Below are positions 1-7,862 of a DNA stretch of 64,000 nt, piece after piece; the first letter of the stretch is position 1; every line of letters begins with the position of its first letter. The position numbers and the translations under genes were made by a program. The stretch is from Sporichthya polymorpha DSM 43042 (lineage in GTDB: Bacteria > Actinomycetota > Actinomycetes > Sporichthyales > Sporichthyaceae): assembly GCF_000384115.1 (NCBI RefSeq), contig NZ_KB913029.1, forward strand, positions 3,323,057 through 3,387,056, read 5' to 3'. The notes under the pieces are model-generated. The model ran no database searches. It had not been told where the DNA came from and was given only the letters and a program-made list of their open reading frames with translations.

Positions 1-471
1 CAGATCGGGCAGATCTGGTTCGACACCCCGAACACGTTCGACTACCACAACGATCCCGACCGCACCGCGCAGTCGTGGAACGACCGCGGCTGGGCGACCT
101 TCGGCGACCTGGGGTACCTCGACGCCGAGGGCTACCTCTACCTCGCCGACCGCCGCGCGGACCTCGTCATCAGCGGGGGAGTGAATCTCTATCCCCGCGA
201 GGCCGAGGACGTGCTCGTGCTGTACCCCGGCGTCGCCGACGTCGCCTGCGTCGGTGTCCCCGACCCGGAGCTGGGGCAGGTCCTCGTCGCCGCCGTCCAG
301 CCGGCCGCCGGAGCCGACGCTGCGGCCCTACCCACCGAGCTCGATGCGTTCGCCCGCGACCGACTCTCCGGCTTCAAGTGCCCCCGCCGCTACGTCGTCG
401 TCGACGAGGTCCCCCGCCTCCCGACCGGCAAGCTCCTCCGCCGCGACCTCCTCACCCGCCTCTTTCAATAA
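1..471 (+). CDS. Acyl-CoA synthetase (AMP-binding), C-terminal part
   Basis: This is the 3' end of a gene that begins before the window. The 156 visible residues read as the C-terminal lid domain of an ANL-superfamily acyl-CoA ligase: GDLGYLDAEGYLYLADRRAD is the hinge region with the conserved Asp and Arg, ISGGVNLYPREAED follows, and LPTGKLLRR carries the catalytic Lys near the end. Such enzymes adenylate a carboxylic acid and transfer it to CoA in the cytoplasm. The TAA stop lies inside a partial copy of the AAGGGGTGTCACCC repeat. It converges on the TetR gene that follows. The substrate is unknown. Confidence 0.93.
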   Translation, partial: QIGQIWFDTPNTFDYHNDPDRTAQSWNDRGWATFGDLGYLDAEGYLYLADRRADLVISGGVNLYPREAEDVLVLYPGVADVACVGVPDPELGQVLVAAVQPAAGADAAALPTELDAFARDRLSGFKCPRRYVVVDEVPRLPTGKLLRRDLLTRLFQ

Positions 472-486
472 GGGGTGTCACCCCCA
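469..486. repeat. Partial copy of the 58-bp palindromic element
   Basis: TAAGGGGTGTCACCCCCA matches the inner arm of the palindromes at 3151, 13830 and 51887. It lies between two convergent genes, as the full copies do, and it includes the stop codon of the ligase. It has no A/T tracts here, so terminator function is uncertain. Confidence 0.55.
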
Positions 487-501
487 GTGTTGATGGTGGG
501 G

Positions 502-1116
502 TCAGCGGGACGCGACGGCGATCGCGGCGAGGCAGAGTTGGACGGAGGTCTCGACGACCTCGTCCCGGGAGAGGTCGGCCGGGTCGCCGCGAAGCCAGTG
601 GGTCAGGGCCTCGGTGACGCCGCTGACGAGGGCGTAGAGCGCGAAGCGGGTCGACGGGACCTCCGGGTCGAGGTCGGCGACAGCGCCGAAGAGTCCGGTG
701 AACCGGTCGAACGCGGCGGTCCGGAGCTCCAGCAGGGCGGGCTCGGACTCGGCCTCGGCGTAGAGGCGGGCCGTCCCGGGTTCGGCCTCCAGGGTCGCGA
801 GCAGCGAGCGGACCGCGTGGCGCAGCCGGCCTTCCAGCTCGGTGGGGACGTCGACGATCTCGCTCGTCGTCCGGGCGTAGAAGTCGTCGAAGAAGGCGGT
901 GAGCAGGTCGACGAGCAGAGCGTCGCGGGTCGCCCAGCTCTCGTAGAAGTAGCGCTTGTTGAGCCCGGCCGCGGCGCAGACGGAGTTGACGGTCGCGGCG
1001 GTCGTGCCGCCGGCCGCGATCAGCTCGAGGGCCGCCTCCCGCAGCGCCGCCCGGCGCGCGGCCTGACGCTCGCCGGCGCCGAGGCCGCCATAGGTCTTCT
1101 CGGGCGACGTGGTCAT
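502..1116 (-). CDS. TetR-family transcriptional regulator
   Basis: A 204-residue TetR regulator. The N-terminal helix-turn-helix occupies about residues 15-60 (ALELIAAGGTTAATVNSVCA, then GLNKRYFYESWATRDALL), followed by a helical ligand-binding domain. I start at MTTSPEK (ATG 1116) because the upstream in-frame start at 1164 lies inside the operator at 1154-1171. The gene is divergent from the linalool dehydratase/isomerase-like gene and converges with the acyl-CoA ligase. It probably represses itself and the divergent gene through the shared palindrome; the inducer is unknown. Confidence 0.88.
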   Translation of the reverse strand: MTTSPEKTYGGLGAGERQAARRAALREAALELIAAGGTTAATVNSVCAAAGLNKRYFYESWATRDALLVDLLTAFFDDFYARTTSEIVDVPTELEGRLRHAVRSLLATLEAEPGTARLYAEAESEPALLELRTAAFDRFTGLFGAVADLDPEVPSTRFALYALVSGVTEALTHWLRGDPADLSRDEVVETSVQLCLAAIAVASR

Positions 1117-1153
1117 GGCGAAAGGTTGACACCCCTGCGACGGCGGAAGAGTC

Positions 1154-1171
1154 TGGTACCGCACGGTACCA
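1154..1171. promoter_or_regulatory. Palindromic operator between tetR and the Ldi-like gene
   Basis: TGGTACCGCACGGTACCA has perfect 8-bp arms (TGGTACCG/CGGTACCA) around a 2-bp centre. It sits in the divergent intergenic region, 37 bp from the regulator start and 34 bp from the chosen GTG of the opposite gene. Its size and symmetry fit a TetR dimer site. It differs from the known KstR and KstR2 consensus sites. Confidence 0.75.
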
Positions 1172-1205
1172 GTTGATGCCCACTCGCCCGAGAGGAACCG
1201 GTGGC

Positions 1206-3167
1206 GTGACGACCCTGGCCCACCCGAACGCCGAAGCAGACCTCCTGATCAGTCCGCGGACCGGGGGAGGTCCGGTCGCCAAGGTGCGCCGCCGGCGCAG
1301 CGTCGCCGTCTGGATCGTGCTCTGCGTCCTCGGCGCGTTCCCGAGCCTGCTCGACGCGGGCGCCGGCCGGCAGGCCGCCGGGCTCGGCCTGTTCTTCCCC
1401 GGTGCCGGGTTCCTCGCCGCCGAGGGCTGGATGGTCGTCCTCGTCCTGCCGTGCCTGCTCCTGATGGGCCTCGCCTGGGTCGCGTGGTTCGGCGCGGGCA
1501 TGGTCGTCGCCCCGGTGATCGTCTGGCTCGGCTCCGCCGCGGCCGCCGGTGCCCTCGTCGGCGACACGACCGACGCGGGCCTGCCGATCGTCGCCGCCGT
1601 CACCGTCGTGGGTCTGCTCGGCGGTGCCGTCGCCTCCCGTGCCCAGCAACGCAAGGCCGTCGCCCGACGGGAGGAGCGCAACACCGTGCTGCCCGCGCAG
1701 CTCGACGAGGTGAACGCGATCCGCGCCCGGGCGATCGCGGCACCCAAGGCGCCCGAGATGAGCGCCGAGCAACTCAAGGGGATCCGGTACGCGCTCGACC
1801 TCGCGATGCAGCCGAAGGACGACTGGAGCGGCTTCAACCGCGTCGACCAGTTCCAGACCTCGGCGCTGCGCTACCAGATCAACCAGCTCGGCTGGATGCT
1901 GGCGCTCGCGCAGAGCCGTTACGCCCCGAGCCACCACGGTGAGCTGAGTGAGGGTCAGATCCGGCTGGTCGACCGGTACCTGCAGAAGGACGTCTGCAGC
2001 TACTGGCGATACGAGCGGGCCTGGGGACACCTGCGTCTCGACGCCGACCCGATCGTTCGCGACAACATCATGCTGACCGGCTACGTCGGCCTCAACCTCG
2101 CGCTCTACGAGGGCAATACCGGCGACTTCCGCTGGGACGCCCCCGACGCGCTGCCCTTCGCCGTCAGCAAGCGGCGCGTGTACCCGCACAGCTCGCTGGA
2201 CGTCCGCGACTCGTTGCTGGCGAACTACGCTCGACACACCGACGACTACTGCTTGTTCCCGTGCGAGCCGAACTGGATCTACCCGGCCTGCAACTTCCGC
2301 GGCGCCGTGACGCTCGCCGGCTACGACCGCGCCCGCGGCACCGACCACTGGCCGCGCCTGCGCGATGCCTTCCGCGCCAAGCTCGAGGCCGAGTTCATGC
2401 GCCCCGACGGGACCTGTATCTCCCTGCGCTCCGAGCACACGGGCTTCGCCGTCCCGTTCCCGATGCCGGACTCCGTCCTCGCGAAGGAGCTCAACGCCGT
2501 CCTGCCCGAGCTGGCCCACCGCTACTGGGCGCTGGTCCGCTCCGAGCTCCTGCCGGTGATCGACGGCGAGCGCCGGATTCTCCTCGACAAGGCCAACGTC
2601 GACTTCGGCAACTACACCCTCTCCGACGCGTTCGCGCTCGCCTGCTACCACGGCTCCGCGCGCGAGATGGGGGACTACGAGGTCGCCGACCTCGCGATGG
2701 CCCGCCTGCTCGACGTGCTGGAGTGGGACGAGACCGAGACCTATTTCCCGGGCCGCTCGACGCTGGTGAACGCCACGATCGCGACCGACCGGCTGCTCGA
2801 GGTCGACGCCTGGCGGACGGCGGTCAACGTCCCGACCGACCCGAAGATCCGGTCCGGACCGGTCCTCGGCCGCGCCGGGTTCCCGGAGGTCCTCGTCGCC
2901 GCGGCCCGCTCCGACGGCGCCGCGCTCGACCTCGTCCTCTCCGCCCGGACGCCGGGGGAGTACGAGCTGCATTTCGAGCGGCTCCGCCCGACCGTGCGCT
3001 ATCGAGTGAGCAGCGGGACTGTCGGCACCGCCGTCGAGGTCATCGCCGACGCCACCGGCACCGCCCGCGCGACCGCCGCCCTCGACGCCCGGACCGAACT
3101 CCGCCTCACCCCGGCCCGTAGCTCGGCGACCGACCTCGCGGCCGCCTCCCTGTCAAAAAAAGGGTGA
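1206..3167 (+). CDS. Membrane-anchored linalool dehydratase/isomerase-like protein
   Basis: A 653-residue protein. About four hydrophobic segments lie near residues 33-50, 76-93, 97-118 and 127-144, followed by a large soluble domain. That domain resembles the (alpha/alpha)6 barrel of linalool dehydratase/isomerase (Ldi). The best motif is FPCEPNWIYPAC, with Cys353 and Cys362 nine residues apart, the spacing I recall for the two active-site cysteines of Ldi. The role may be hydration, dehydration or isomerisation of a terpenoid alcohol at the membrane; that is inference from family. I chose GTG 1206 because AGAGGA lies 10 bp upstream; TTG 1173 and ATG 1176 are alternatives. The last codons (LSKKG) and the stop come from the palindromic repeat at 3151. 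Control is probably by the divergent TetR. Confidence 0.7.
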   Translation: MTTLAHPNAEADLLISPRTGGGPVAKVRRRRSVAVWIVLCVLGAFPSLLDAGAGRQAAGLGLFFPGAGFLAAEGWMVVLVLPCLLLMGLAWVAWFGAGMVVAPVIVWLGSAAAAGALVGDTTDAGLPIVAAVTVVGLLGGAVASRAQQRKAVARREERNTVLPAQLDEVNAIRARAIAAPKAPEMSAEQLKGIRYALDLAMQPKDDWSGFNRVDQFQTSALRYQINQLGWMLALAQSRYAPSHHGELSEGQIRLVDRYLQKDVCSYWRYERAWGHLRLDADPIVRDNIMLTGYVGLNLALYEGNTGDFRWDAPDALPFAVSKRRVYPHSSLDVRDSLLANYARHTDDYCLFPCEPNWIYPACNFRGAVTLAGYDRARGTDHWPRLRDAFRAKLEAEFMRPDGTCISLRSEHTGFAVPFPMPDSVLAKELNAVLPELAHRYWALVRSELLPVIDGERRILLDKANVDFGNYTLSDAFALACYHGSAREMGDYEVADLAMARLLDVLEWDETETYFPGRSTLVNATIATDRLLEVDAWRTAVNVPTDPKIRSGPVLGRAGFPEVLVAAARSDGAALDLVLSARTPGEYELHFERLRPTVRYRVSSGTVGTAVEVIADATGTARATAALDARTELRLTPARSSATDLAAASLSKKG

Positions 3168-3209
3168 CACCCCTTACTGCGCAGTAAGGGGTGTCACCCT
3201 TTTTTGACA
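3151..3209. repeat. 58-bp-type palindromic repeat, copy A (bidirectional terminator)
   Basis: This is an almost perfect 59-bp inverted repeat: TGTCA, an A-tract, GGGTGACACCCCTTACTGC, then the mirror image with a T-tract. It is nearly identical to copies at 13830 and 51887. It lies between two convergent reading frames, and the flanking A/T tracts fit a bidirectional intrinsic terminator. The left arm is translated as the end of the Ldi-like protein and provides its TGA stop. Confidence 0.88.
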
Positions 3210-3238
3210 ACGGGGCGGCGCCGGCGCGAACCAGGGGG

Positions 3239-3829
3239 TCAGGCGCGGTCGAAGAGGAGGTCGAGGCGGGAGACGCCGCGGAGGATGTAGCTCGGGATCC
3301 GCTCGGGGGTCCGGCCGGCGGGGTCGAGGCGGAGGTTGGTGGTCCGGGTCAGGAGGGCCTCGAGGGCGATGCGGCTTTCGGCCTTGGACAGGTTGCTGCC
3401 GAGGCAGAAGTGGGGGCCCTGGCCGAAGGCGAGGTGGGCCCCCTCGCCGCTGCGGTCGAACTTGATCGTCTCGGGGTCGGCGTACTGCTCCGGGTCCCGG
3501 TTTCCCGAGCTGTAGCAGAGCAGCAGGTGCGCGCCGGCGGGGACGGCGACGCCGGCGATCTCGGTGTCGACGAGCGCGGTCCGGTAGAGCCCGGTGATCG
3601 GGGACTCGACGCGGAGGGACTCCTCGATCAGCTTCGGCGCCAGGGACAGGTCCGCCCGGACCTGCGCCATCAGCTGCGGCTGCTCGAGCAGGAGCATGAC
3701 GGTGGCCGTGATGTGGGTGGTCGTGGTCTCGTTACCCGCGATGAGGAACTGCGTGAGCATCGTCAGCAGTTCGTCCTGGCTGAGCGACTCGCCGTCGACC
3801 CGGGCGTGGACGAGGTCGCTGATCGAGGA
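3239..3829 (-). pseudogene. Cytochrome P450, 5'-truncated (C-terminal half only)
   Basis: About 197 residues of a bacterial P450, against a usual 400 or so. The oxygen-binding I-helix (LIAGNETTTT), the ExxR motif (EESLR) and the heme loop (FGQGPHFCLGSN) are present. The N-terminal half, with the B-C and F-G substrate regions, is absent. P450-like sequence fades near SISDLVHAR at about 3829, exactly where an unrelated plus-strand coding sequence begins. It is therefore probably a relic cut by a rearrangement and not a working enzyme. An assembly join cannot be excluded. Confidence 0.75.
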
Positions 3830-3860
3830 GCCGATCGACCTGCGCATCGACGACAACGAG

Positions 3861-4478
3861 ATGACGTGGGAGGAGGGCTCGCTGCTCTCGCTCAGCGGCC
3901 CGCGTCCGACCCTCGGTGGTCAGTTCCTGTCGACGATGCGCGACGAGCCGCTCGCCTACGCGAGCCAGCCCTACTGGCTGACCGGCACGATCCTCGGCGA
4001 GCGGGTCGAGGGCCCGATCTTCTTCGACCAGGTCTACTTCCGCCACGGCAGTGAGTGGAAGGAGTACCCGTACTACACCGACGTCCAGATCGTCTGGAAC
4101 ATCTTCGCGAACAAGTACGCCGACGGGACGATCGAGTTCGGCAACATCACCAAGGGCCGCCGCCGCTGGGGCGCGGGCATCGTCGCGGAGGGCAACAAAG
4201 CGATCGCCGAGGCGAACTACGTCGGCGCCGAGTTCGAGGTCGACGCCGACGGCTACGTCACCGGCGCGAGCTACGACCTCGGCCCGGCCGGCGTCTGGGA
4301 CTTCGTCGGCGACCCGGCCCAGCAGCTCTCCGGCTTCAACAAGGCCCGCTGGGGCGGCTACCGCGCCCAGGGCGGCATGACCCGTCGCCGCGGCGACACC
4401 CGCGAGGTCGTCTCCGGCTGGACCTGGGTCGAGGCCTTCAGCGACCGCATGAAGGAAGAAGAGCTCCTCCGGCACTGA
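3861..4478 (+). CDS. Unknown protein, probably 5'-truncated
   Basis: I do not recognise this family with certainty. From the first in-frame ATG (3861) it has 205 residues rich in aromatic and beta-strand patterns (GPIFFDQVYFRHG, then GNITKGRRRWGAGIV and GVWDFVGDPAQQL), somewhat like lipocalin or AttH/CrtC-type beta-barrels. Coding-like sequence (IDLRIDDNE) continues upstream of the ATG until it meets the broken P450 near 3830, so the true N-terminus has probably been lost. It converges on the methyltransferase with a 42-bp palindrome between. Confidence 0.55.
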   Translation: MTWEEGSLLSLSGPRPTLGGQFLSTMRDEPLAYASQPYWLTGTILGERVEGPIFFDQVYFRHGSEWKEYPYYTDVQIVWNIFANKYADGTIEFGNITKGRRRWGAGIVAEGNKAIAEANYVGAEFEVDADGYVTGASYDLGPAGVWDFVGDPAQQLSGFNKARWGGYRAQGGMTRRRGDTREVVSGWTWVEAFSDRMKEEELLRH

Positions 4479-4488
4479 CCCGCTCGTA

Positions 4489-4530
4489 CGTCCGAGGATG
4501 TGGCTGCAATTGCAGCCGCATCTTCGGACG
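4489..4530. terminator. 42-bp palindromic repeat, copy 1 (bidirectional terminator)
   Basis: CGTCCGAGGATGTGGCTGCA is followed by its near-perfect inverted copy ending TCTTCGGACG, for 42 bp in total. It sits between two convergent stops (4478 and 4536). A second 42-bp copy with the same outer and inner arms lies at 40221 in the same kind of position. There is no T-tract, so termination is inferred from position and stem strength. Confidence 0.75.
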
Positions 4531-4535
4531 CAACG

Positions 4536-5342
4536 TCAGTCGCGGACGGCGATGATCGCGGTCGCGCCGAGGTTGTGACGCAGCCGGTGCATGACGCGCC
4601 AGAGGTGCGCGACGCGGCGGGTGACGACGGGGCGGCGGAGGATGTTGCCGACCAGCCGGGCCGTGCCGGCGACGCCCTCGTCGCGGACGACGGTGGCGGG
4701 GGAGAGCAGCAGCATCGGGGACGGCGCAAACACCGTCACCTGGAAGCCGTGCTCGGCGAGGAGGTCGGTCCACTCCGCGCGGGTCAGGGGCCGGGCGCCG
4801 ACGCGGACGGCCTGGCTGATCTGGATGCCGACCTCCCGCTTCCGCTCCGCGGGCAGGTCGTCCGGGGTGAGCAGCAGCTCGTGCAGGCCGAGGCGGCCGC
4901 CGGGGCGAAGGAGCCGCGCCGCCTCGGTGAGGATCGCGGCCTTGCTGGAGTTCGTCTCCAGGCTCAGGCACGCCTCGCCGTAGAGAACACTGGCCGAACC
5001 TGTTGGCAGGCCCGTGTCGGACGGGTGCGCGACCACGCAGGTGTAGGGCACCGCGCTGACCTGACGGCGGGAGCGCTCCGCCTCCACCTCGGTGCGGTCG
5101 AGGCCGTGGAAGCTCCGCGGGCGCAGCGCCTCCACGCGGCGGACGGTGGTGCCGAGGCCGGGCGCGAGGTCGACGACGTCGTCCTCGGGACCGATCCCGA
5201 GGCCGCGGAGCATGACGTCGCTGACGTCGCCGCCACCGGGCCGCATCACGGTCTTGCCCATCTGGGCCAGCAGCCAGTGGGCGGGCATCGTCGCCGGGTC
5301 GAGGCCCGCTCCCGGGTCCGGCAGCACGCGCTCGGTGGCCAT
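4536..5342 (-). CDS. Class I SAM-dependent methyltransferase
   Basis: A 268-residue protein. The SAM-binding motif I is VVDLAPGLGTT (about residues 57-68), and motifs for strands 4-5 follow (EAARLLRPGGRLGLHELLL). It probably methylates a small molecule in the cytoplasm. I chose ATG 5342 over GTG 5348 because GGAG lies 7 bp upstream. A DtxR/IdeR-like iron box lies 47 bp upstream, so expression may respond to iron; the box could also serve the divergent transporter operon. The substrate cannot be predicted. Confidence 0.85.
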   Translation of the reverse strand: MATERVLPDPGAGLDPATMPAHWLLAQMGKTVMRPGGGDVSDVMLRGLGIGPEDDVVDLAPGLGTTVRRVEALRPRSFHGLDRTEVEAERSRRQVSAVPYTCVVAHPSDTGLPTGSASVLYGEACLSLETNSSKAAILTEAARLLRPGGRLGLHELLLTPDDLPAERKREVGIQISQAVRVGARPLTRAEWTDLLAEHGFQVTVFAPSPMLLLSPATVVRDEGVAGTARLVGNILRRPVVTRRVAHLWRVMHRLRHNLGATAIIAVRD

Positions 5343-5388
5343 TCTCACGCTCCGATATCGGGCCGTTTCTGGTCAGAGGATACATAAC

Positions 5389-5407
5389 TTAGCTTAGGCT
5401 CGCCTCA
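5389..5407. promoter_or_regulatory. DtxR/IdeR-type iron box
   Basis: TTAGCTTAGGCTCGCCTCA matches 15 of 19 positions of the actinobacterial consensus TWAGGTWAGSCTWACCTWA. It lies between the methyltransferase start (5342, minus) and the binding-protein start (5446, plus), so it may repress either or both under iron sufficiency. Confidence 0.6.
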
Positions 5408-5445
5408 CCCGATTGCCTGTTTCCAACCCCTGCCGGAGGGCCCCC

Positions 5446-6852
5446 GTGACGTACCCCCGCGCGCTGGTCGCCGTCCTCGCGGCCTCGCTGCTGGCTGCCG
5501 GATGTTCCGGCTCGGACGACGACACCACCGCGGCGCCGGACGCGGTCGCGACCGTCGAGAGCCGGCCCGAGACCCCGGTCCTCGACACCGGTGCCGACAC
5601 CGTCGACCCCGCGCTCCCGGGCACCGACCCGAGCGCCGCGCCGACGGGTTCGCCCGACCCGGGAAACCCGGCCGCCGGGACCACCCCCGCCCCCGAGGCG
5701 TCCGCGGCGACCGACGCTGTCGGCAGGGCCAAGGACAACGTCGCCGCCGTCACCGGCGGGAAGCAGCCCGCAGCCGGGCCGGCCGTCGTCAAGCTCGGCG
5801 GGGTGTTCCCGCTCTCGGGCCCGCTGGGCTCGGTGGGCACCGCGATGATGGAGAGCGTCCAGGCCGTCATCGCCCAGACCAACGCCGCCGGCGGCGTCCG
5901 CGGCACCAAGTTCGAGCTCGTCGTCGAGGACGACCAGTTCGACCCCGTCCGCGGCAAGGCCGTTGTCCAGAAGCTCATCGAGCAGGACAAGGTCTTCGCC
6001 TTCGCCGGGATCTTCTCGCCGTTCACGACGCAGGCCGCGCTGCCGGTCATCCGCGCCGCGAAGGTGCCGGTGTTCCCATCCGGCTCGGACGACCGTGAGT
6101 TCGGCGAGCCGATGCTCTTCCCGGTCACGAACCCGTGCGGCCGCCAGATGGCGGGCAACGTCCAGCACTTGGTGTCCGAGCGCAAGCTCGCCAAGCTGGC
6201 GGTCGTCTACGTCAACGTCGAGGCCGTCTCGAACTGCGCCAAGTACTTCACCGCCGTCGCGAAGAAGCTCGGCGCGGACGTCGTCTTCAACGGTGCCACC
6301 GCGCCCGGTGCGCCCGACTGCGCGAGCCGCATGGTCGCCGCCCGCGCGTCCGGCGCCGAGGCGCTGATCGTCATCACCGAGAACCTCGGCACCGTGAAGT
6401 GCCTGCAGGCCAAGGACCAGCTCGGCTGGGACGTGCCGGTGTCGATCTCGTACAACAACACCGACGACCCGGTGATTCTGCGCGGTGCCGGCAAGGCGGG
6501 CGAGGGGATGCTTTCCTCCAGCCCGTTCACCGGCGCCTCCAGCGCGGCGTTCGCCGAGCAGTGCGGCGCGATCAAGAAGTTCTACCCGGAGTCGCGGCTG
6601 CAGTTCTTCTCGATCGTGGGATGCCTCGGGACGAAGCTGCTCATCGAGGGCGTCAAGATCGGCGGGTTCGAGCGCACCGGCCTGATCTCGGCGCTGGAGT
6701 CCGGCCGGACGTTCTCCTTCGGTGACCTGGTCCCGCCGCTGAGCTACGCCAATGACCAGCACCTGCCCTACGACCTGACCGCGACGGTCGAGGTGAAGGA
6801 CGGCACGTGGGTCCGCGTGGGCAAGCTCTACACCCCGGCCGGTGTCGAATGA
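5446..6852 (+). CDS. ABC transporter substrate-binding lipoprotein (module 1)
   Basis: A 468-residue Peripla_BP_6 (LivK-type) protein. A lipoprotein signal ends at lipobox LLAAGC (Cys20). A Pro/Thr/Ala/Asp-rich tether of about 90 residues (21-112) precedes the ligand-binding fold, which starts at VVKLGGVFPLSGPLG. Such proteins capture a solute outside the membrane and deliver it to a LivHM-type permease. I chose GTG 5446 because GGAGGG lies just upstream and the signal peptide starts there. Its stop overlaps the start of the secreted companion (ATGA). Module 2 at 33246 has a paralogue with the same long tether. The substrate is unknown. Confidence 0.9.
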   Translation: MTYPRALVAVLAASLLAAGCSGSDDDTTAAPDAVATVESRPETPVLDTGADTVDPALPGTDPSAAPTGSPDPGNPAAGTTPAPEASAATDAVGRAKDNVAAVTGGKQPAAGPAVVKLGGVFPLSGPLGSVGTAMMESVQAVIAQTNAAGGVRGTKFELVVEDDQFDPVRGKAVVQKLIEQDKVFAFAGIFSPFTTQAALPVIRAAKVPVFPSGSDDREFGEPMLFPVTNPCGRQMAGNVQHLVSERKLAKLAVVYVNVEAVSNCAKYFTAVAKKLGADVVFNGATAPGAPDCASRMVAARASGAEALIVITENLGTVKCLQAKDQLGWDVPVSISYNNTDDPVILRGAGKAGEGMLSSSPFTGASSAAFAEQCGAIKKFYPESRLQFFSIVGCLGTKLLIEGVKIGGFERTGLISALESGRTFSFGDLVPPLSYANDQHLPYDLTATVEVKDGTWVRVGKLYTPAGVE

Positions 6853-7835
6853 CGGCCCGTTGGACCCGCCCGGTGTTCGCTCCGGCGCTCGCCGCGGTGC
6901 TCGCCGTCGGTGTCCCCGCGGCGCTGGCGACGCCGGCTGAGGCCGTGACGCAGCTGTGCGGCGCCACGTCGCTGTCGGTCGCGCCGGAGGCCGGCCCCGC
7001 GAAGACCCTGCGCGCCGGCAAGGCCGTCGCCCGCGGGCTGTTCGTGACCTACAGCGACAACGACACCGTGCTCGACGGCGGCACCATCGCGCCCCCGGAC
7101 GTGAGCTCGCCGCTGGCCGAGGCCTCGGTCGACCGCACCGGGTTCGGCCAGGCGATCGCCTCGCCGTTCTACAGCCCGTACAGCGACGCGGCCGGTCTGC
7201 CGAACGCCTTCACCGGCGCGGAGCTGCCGACCGGTGCGATCAGCGAGCCGAGCCGCGCCAAGGTCGCCGGCCGTCCCCCGCAGGACTCTCAGCTCGCCGT
7301 CGGCGGGCCGGGAGGCACCTCGTGCGTCCGGATCACCGACGGCCCGCTGGCCGAGGCCGCGGCCGTCGTCGCCGACCTCGCGCCGGGTGTGACCGCCCGC
7401 GTGGGTGACGTTCGTGCGCTCGCCGGTCCCGCGGCCACCGGATCGCTGTCGACCTCGAAGGTCGTCCTGCTCGACGTCCTCCTCGGCACCCTGCACATCG
7501 AGCAGATCGTGCTCGACGCGCGCGCCGTCGCGGACGGGGCCGCGGGCGAGGGCGCGGCGACGAGCCTGGTCTCGGGTCTCACCGTCGGTGGGCAGGCGTT
7601 CCGCCTGACGCCGAAGGGTTTCGAGCCGGGGCCGGGGACGCCGGACCTGTCCGCGCTGAAGGCCGCCGGCATCGAGCTGGTGCTGCCGGGCAGCGCGACG
7701 CACACGGCCGCGGGTGACCGCTCGCTGGCGCGGGCGACCGGCCCGACGCTCCGCCTGACGACGCCGGACGGCCGGGTGCTCACGGTCGTGCTGGGTGAGG
7801 CGATCGCCGACGCCCAGCTCGACCGCATCGGCTGA
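6849..7835 (+). CDS. Secreted transporter companion protein (module 1), unknown family
   Basis: A 328-residue protein with a Sec signal peptide (about residues 1-33, ending ATPAEA) and no other membrane segment. It overlaps the binding-protein gene by 4 bp and precedes the permease fusion, so it is part of the import operon. Its C-terminal half aligns by eye with the product at 38969: GLTVGGQAFRLTPKGFEPG matches VTIAGQTFGLTSNGLVVPG, and TGPTLRLTT...VLGEA matches TSASLRLTY...ILGQV. I recognise no named domain. An extracytoplasmic accessory role in uptake is inferred from position and from the repetition of this pairing in module 2. Confidence 0.8.
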   Translation: MTARWTRPVFAPALAAVLAVGVPAALATPAEAVTQLCGATSLSVAPEAGPAKTLRAGKAVARGLFVTYSDNDTVLDGGTIAPPDVSSPLAEASVDRTGFGQAIASPFYSPYSDAAGLPNAFTGAELPTGAISEPSRAKVAGRPPQDSQLAVGGPGGTSCVRITDGPLAEAAAVVADLAPGVTARVGDVRALAGPAATGSLSTSKVVLLDVLLGTLHIEQIVLDARAVADGAAGEGAATSLVSGLTVGGQAFRLTPKGFEPGPGTPDLSALKAAGIELVLPGSATHTAAGDRSLARATGPTLRLTTPDGRVLTVVLGEAIADAQLDRIG

Positions 7836-7862
7836 CCTGCCTGATCTGACGGAGCCTCAGAC

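Noticed and set aside
1126-1140. GGTTGACACCCCTGC as another copy of the 58-bp repeat
   Set aside because: Only about 8 bases match (GACACCCC) and there is no palindrome, so it is probably chance.
452-2972. Overlapping long minus-strand frames across the tetR and Ldi-like genes
   Set aside because: Composition is low-complexity Arg/Pro/Gly with no domain pattern. The plus-strand Ldi-like frame and the TetR frame explain the region.
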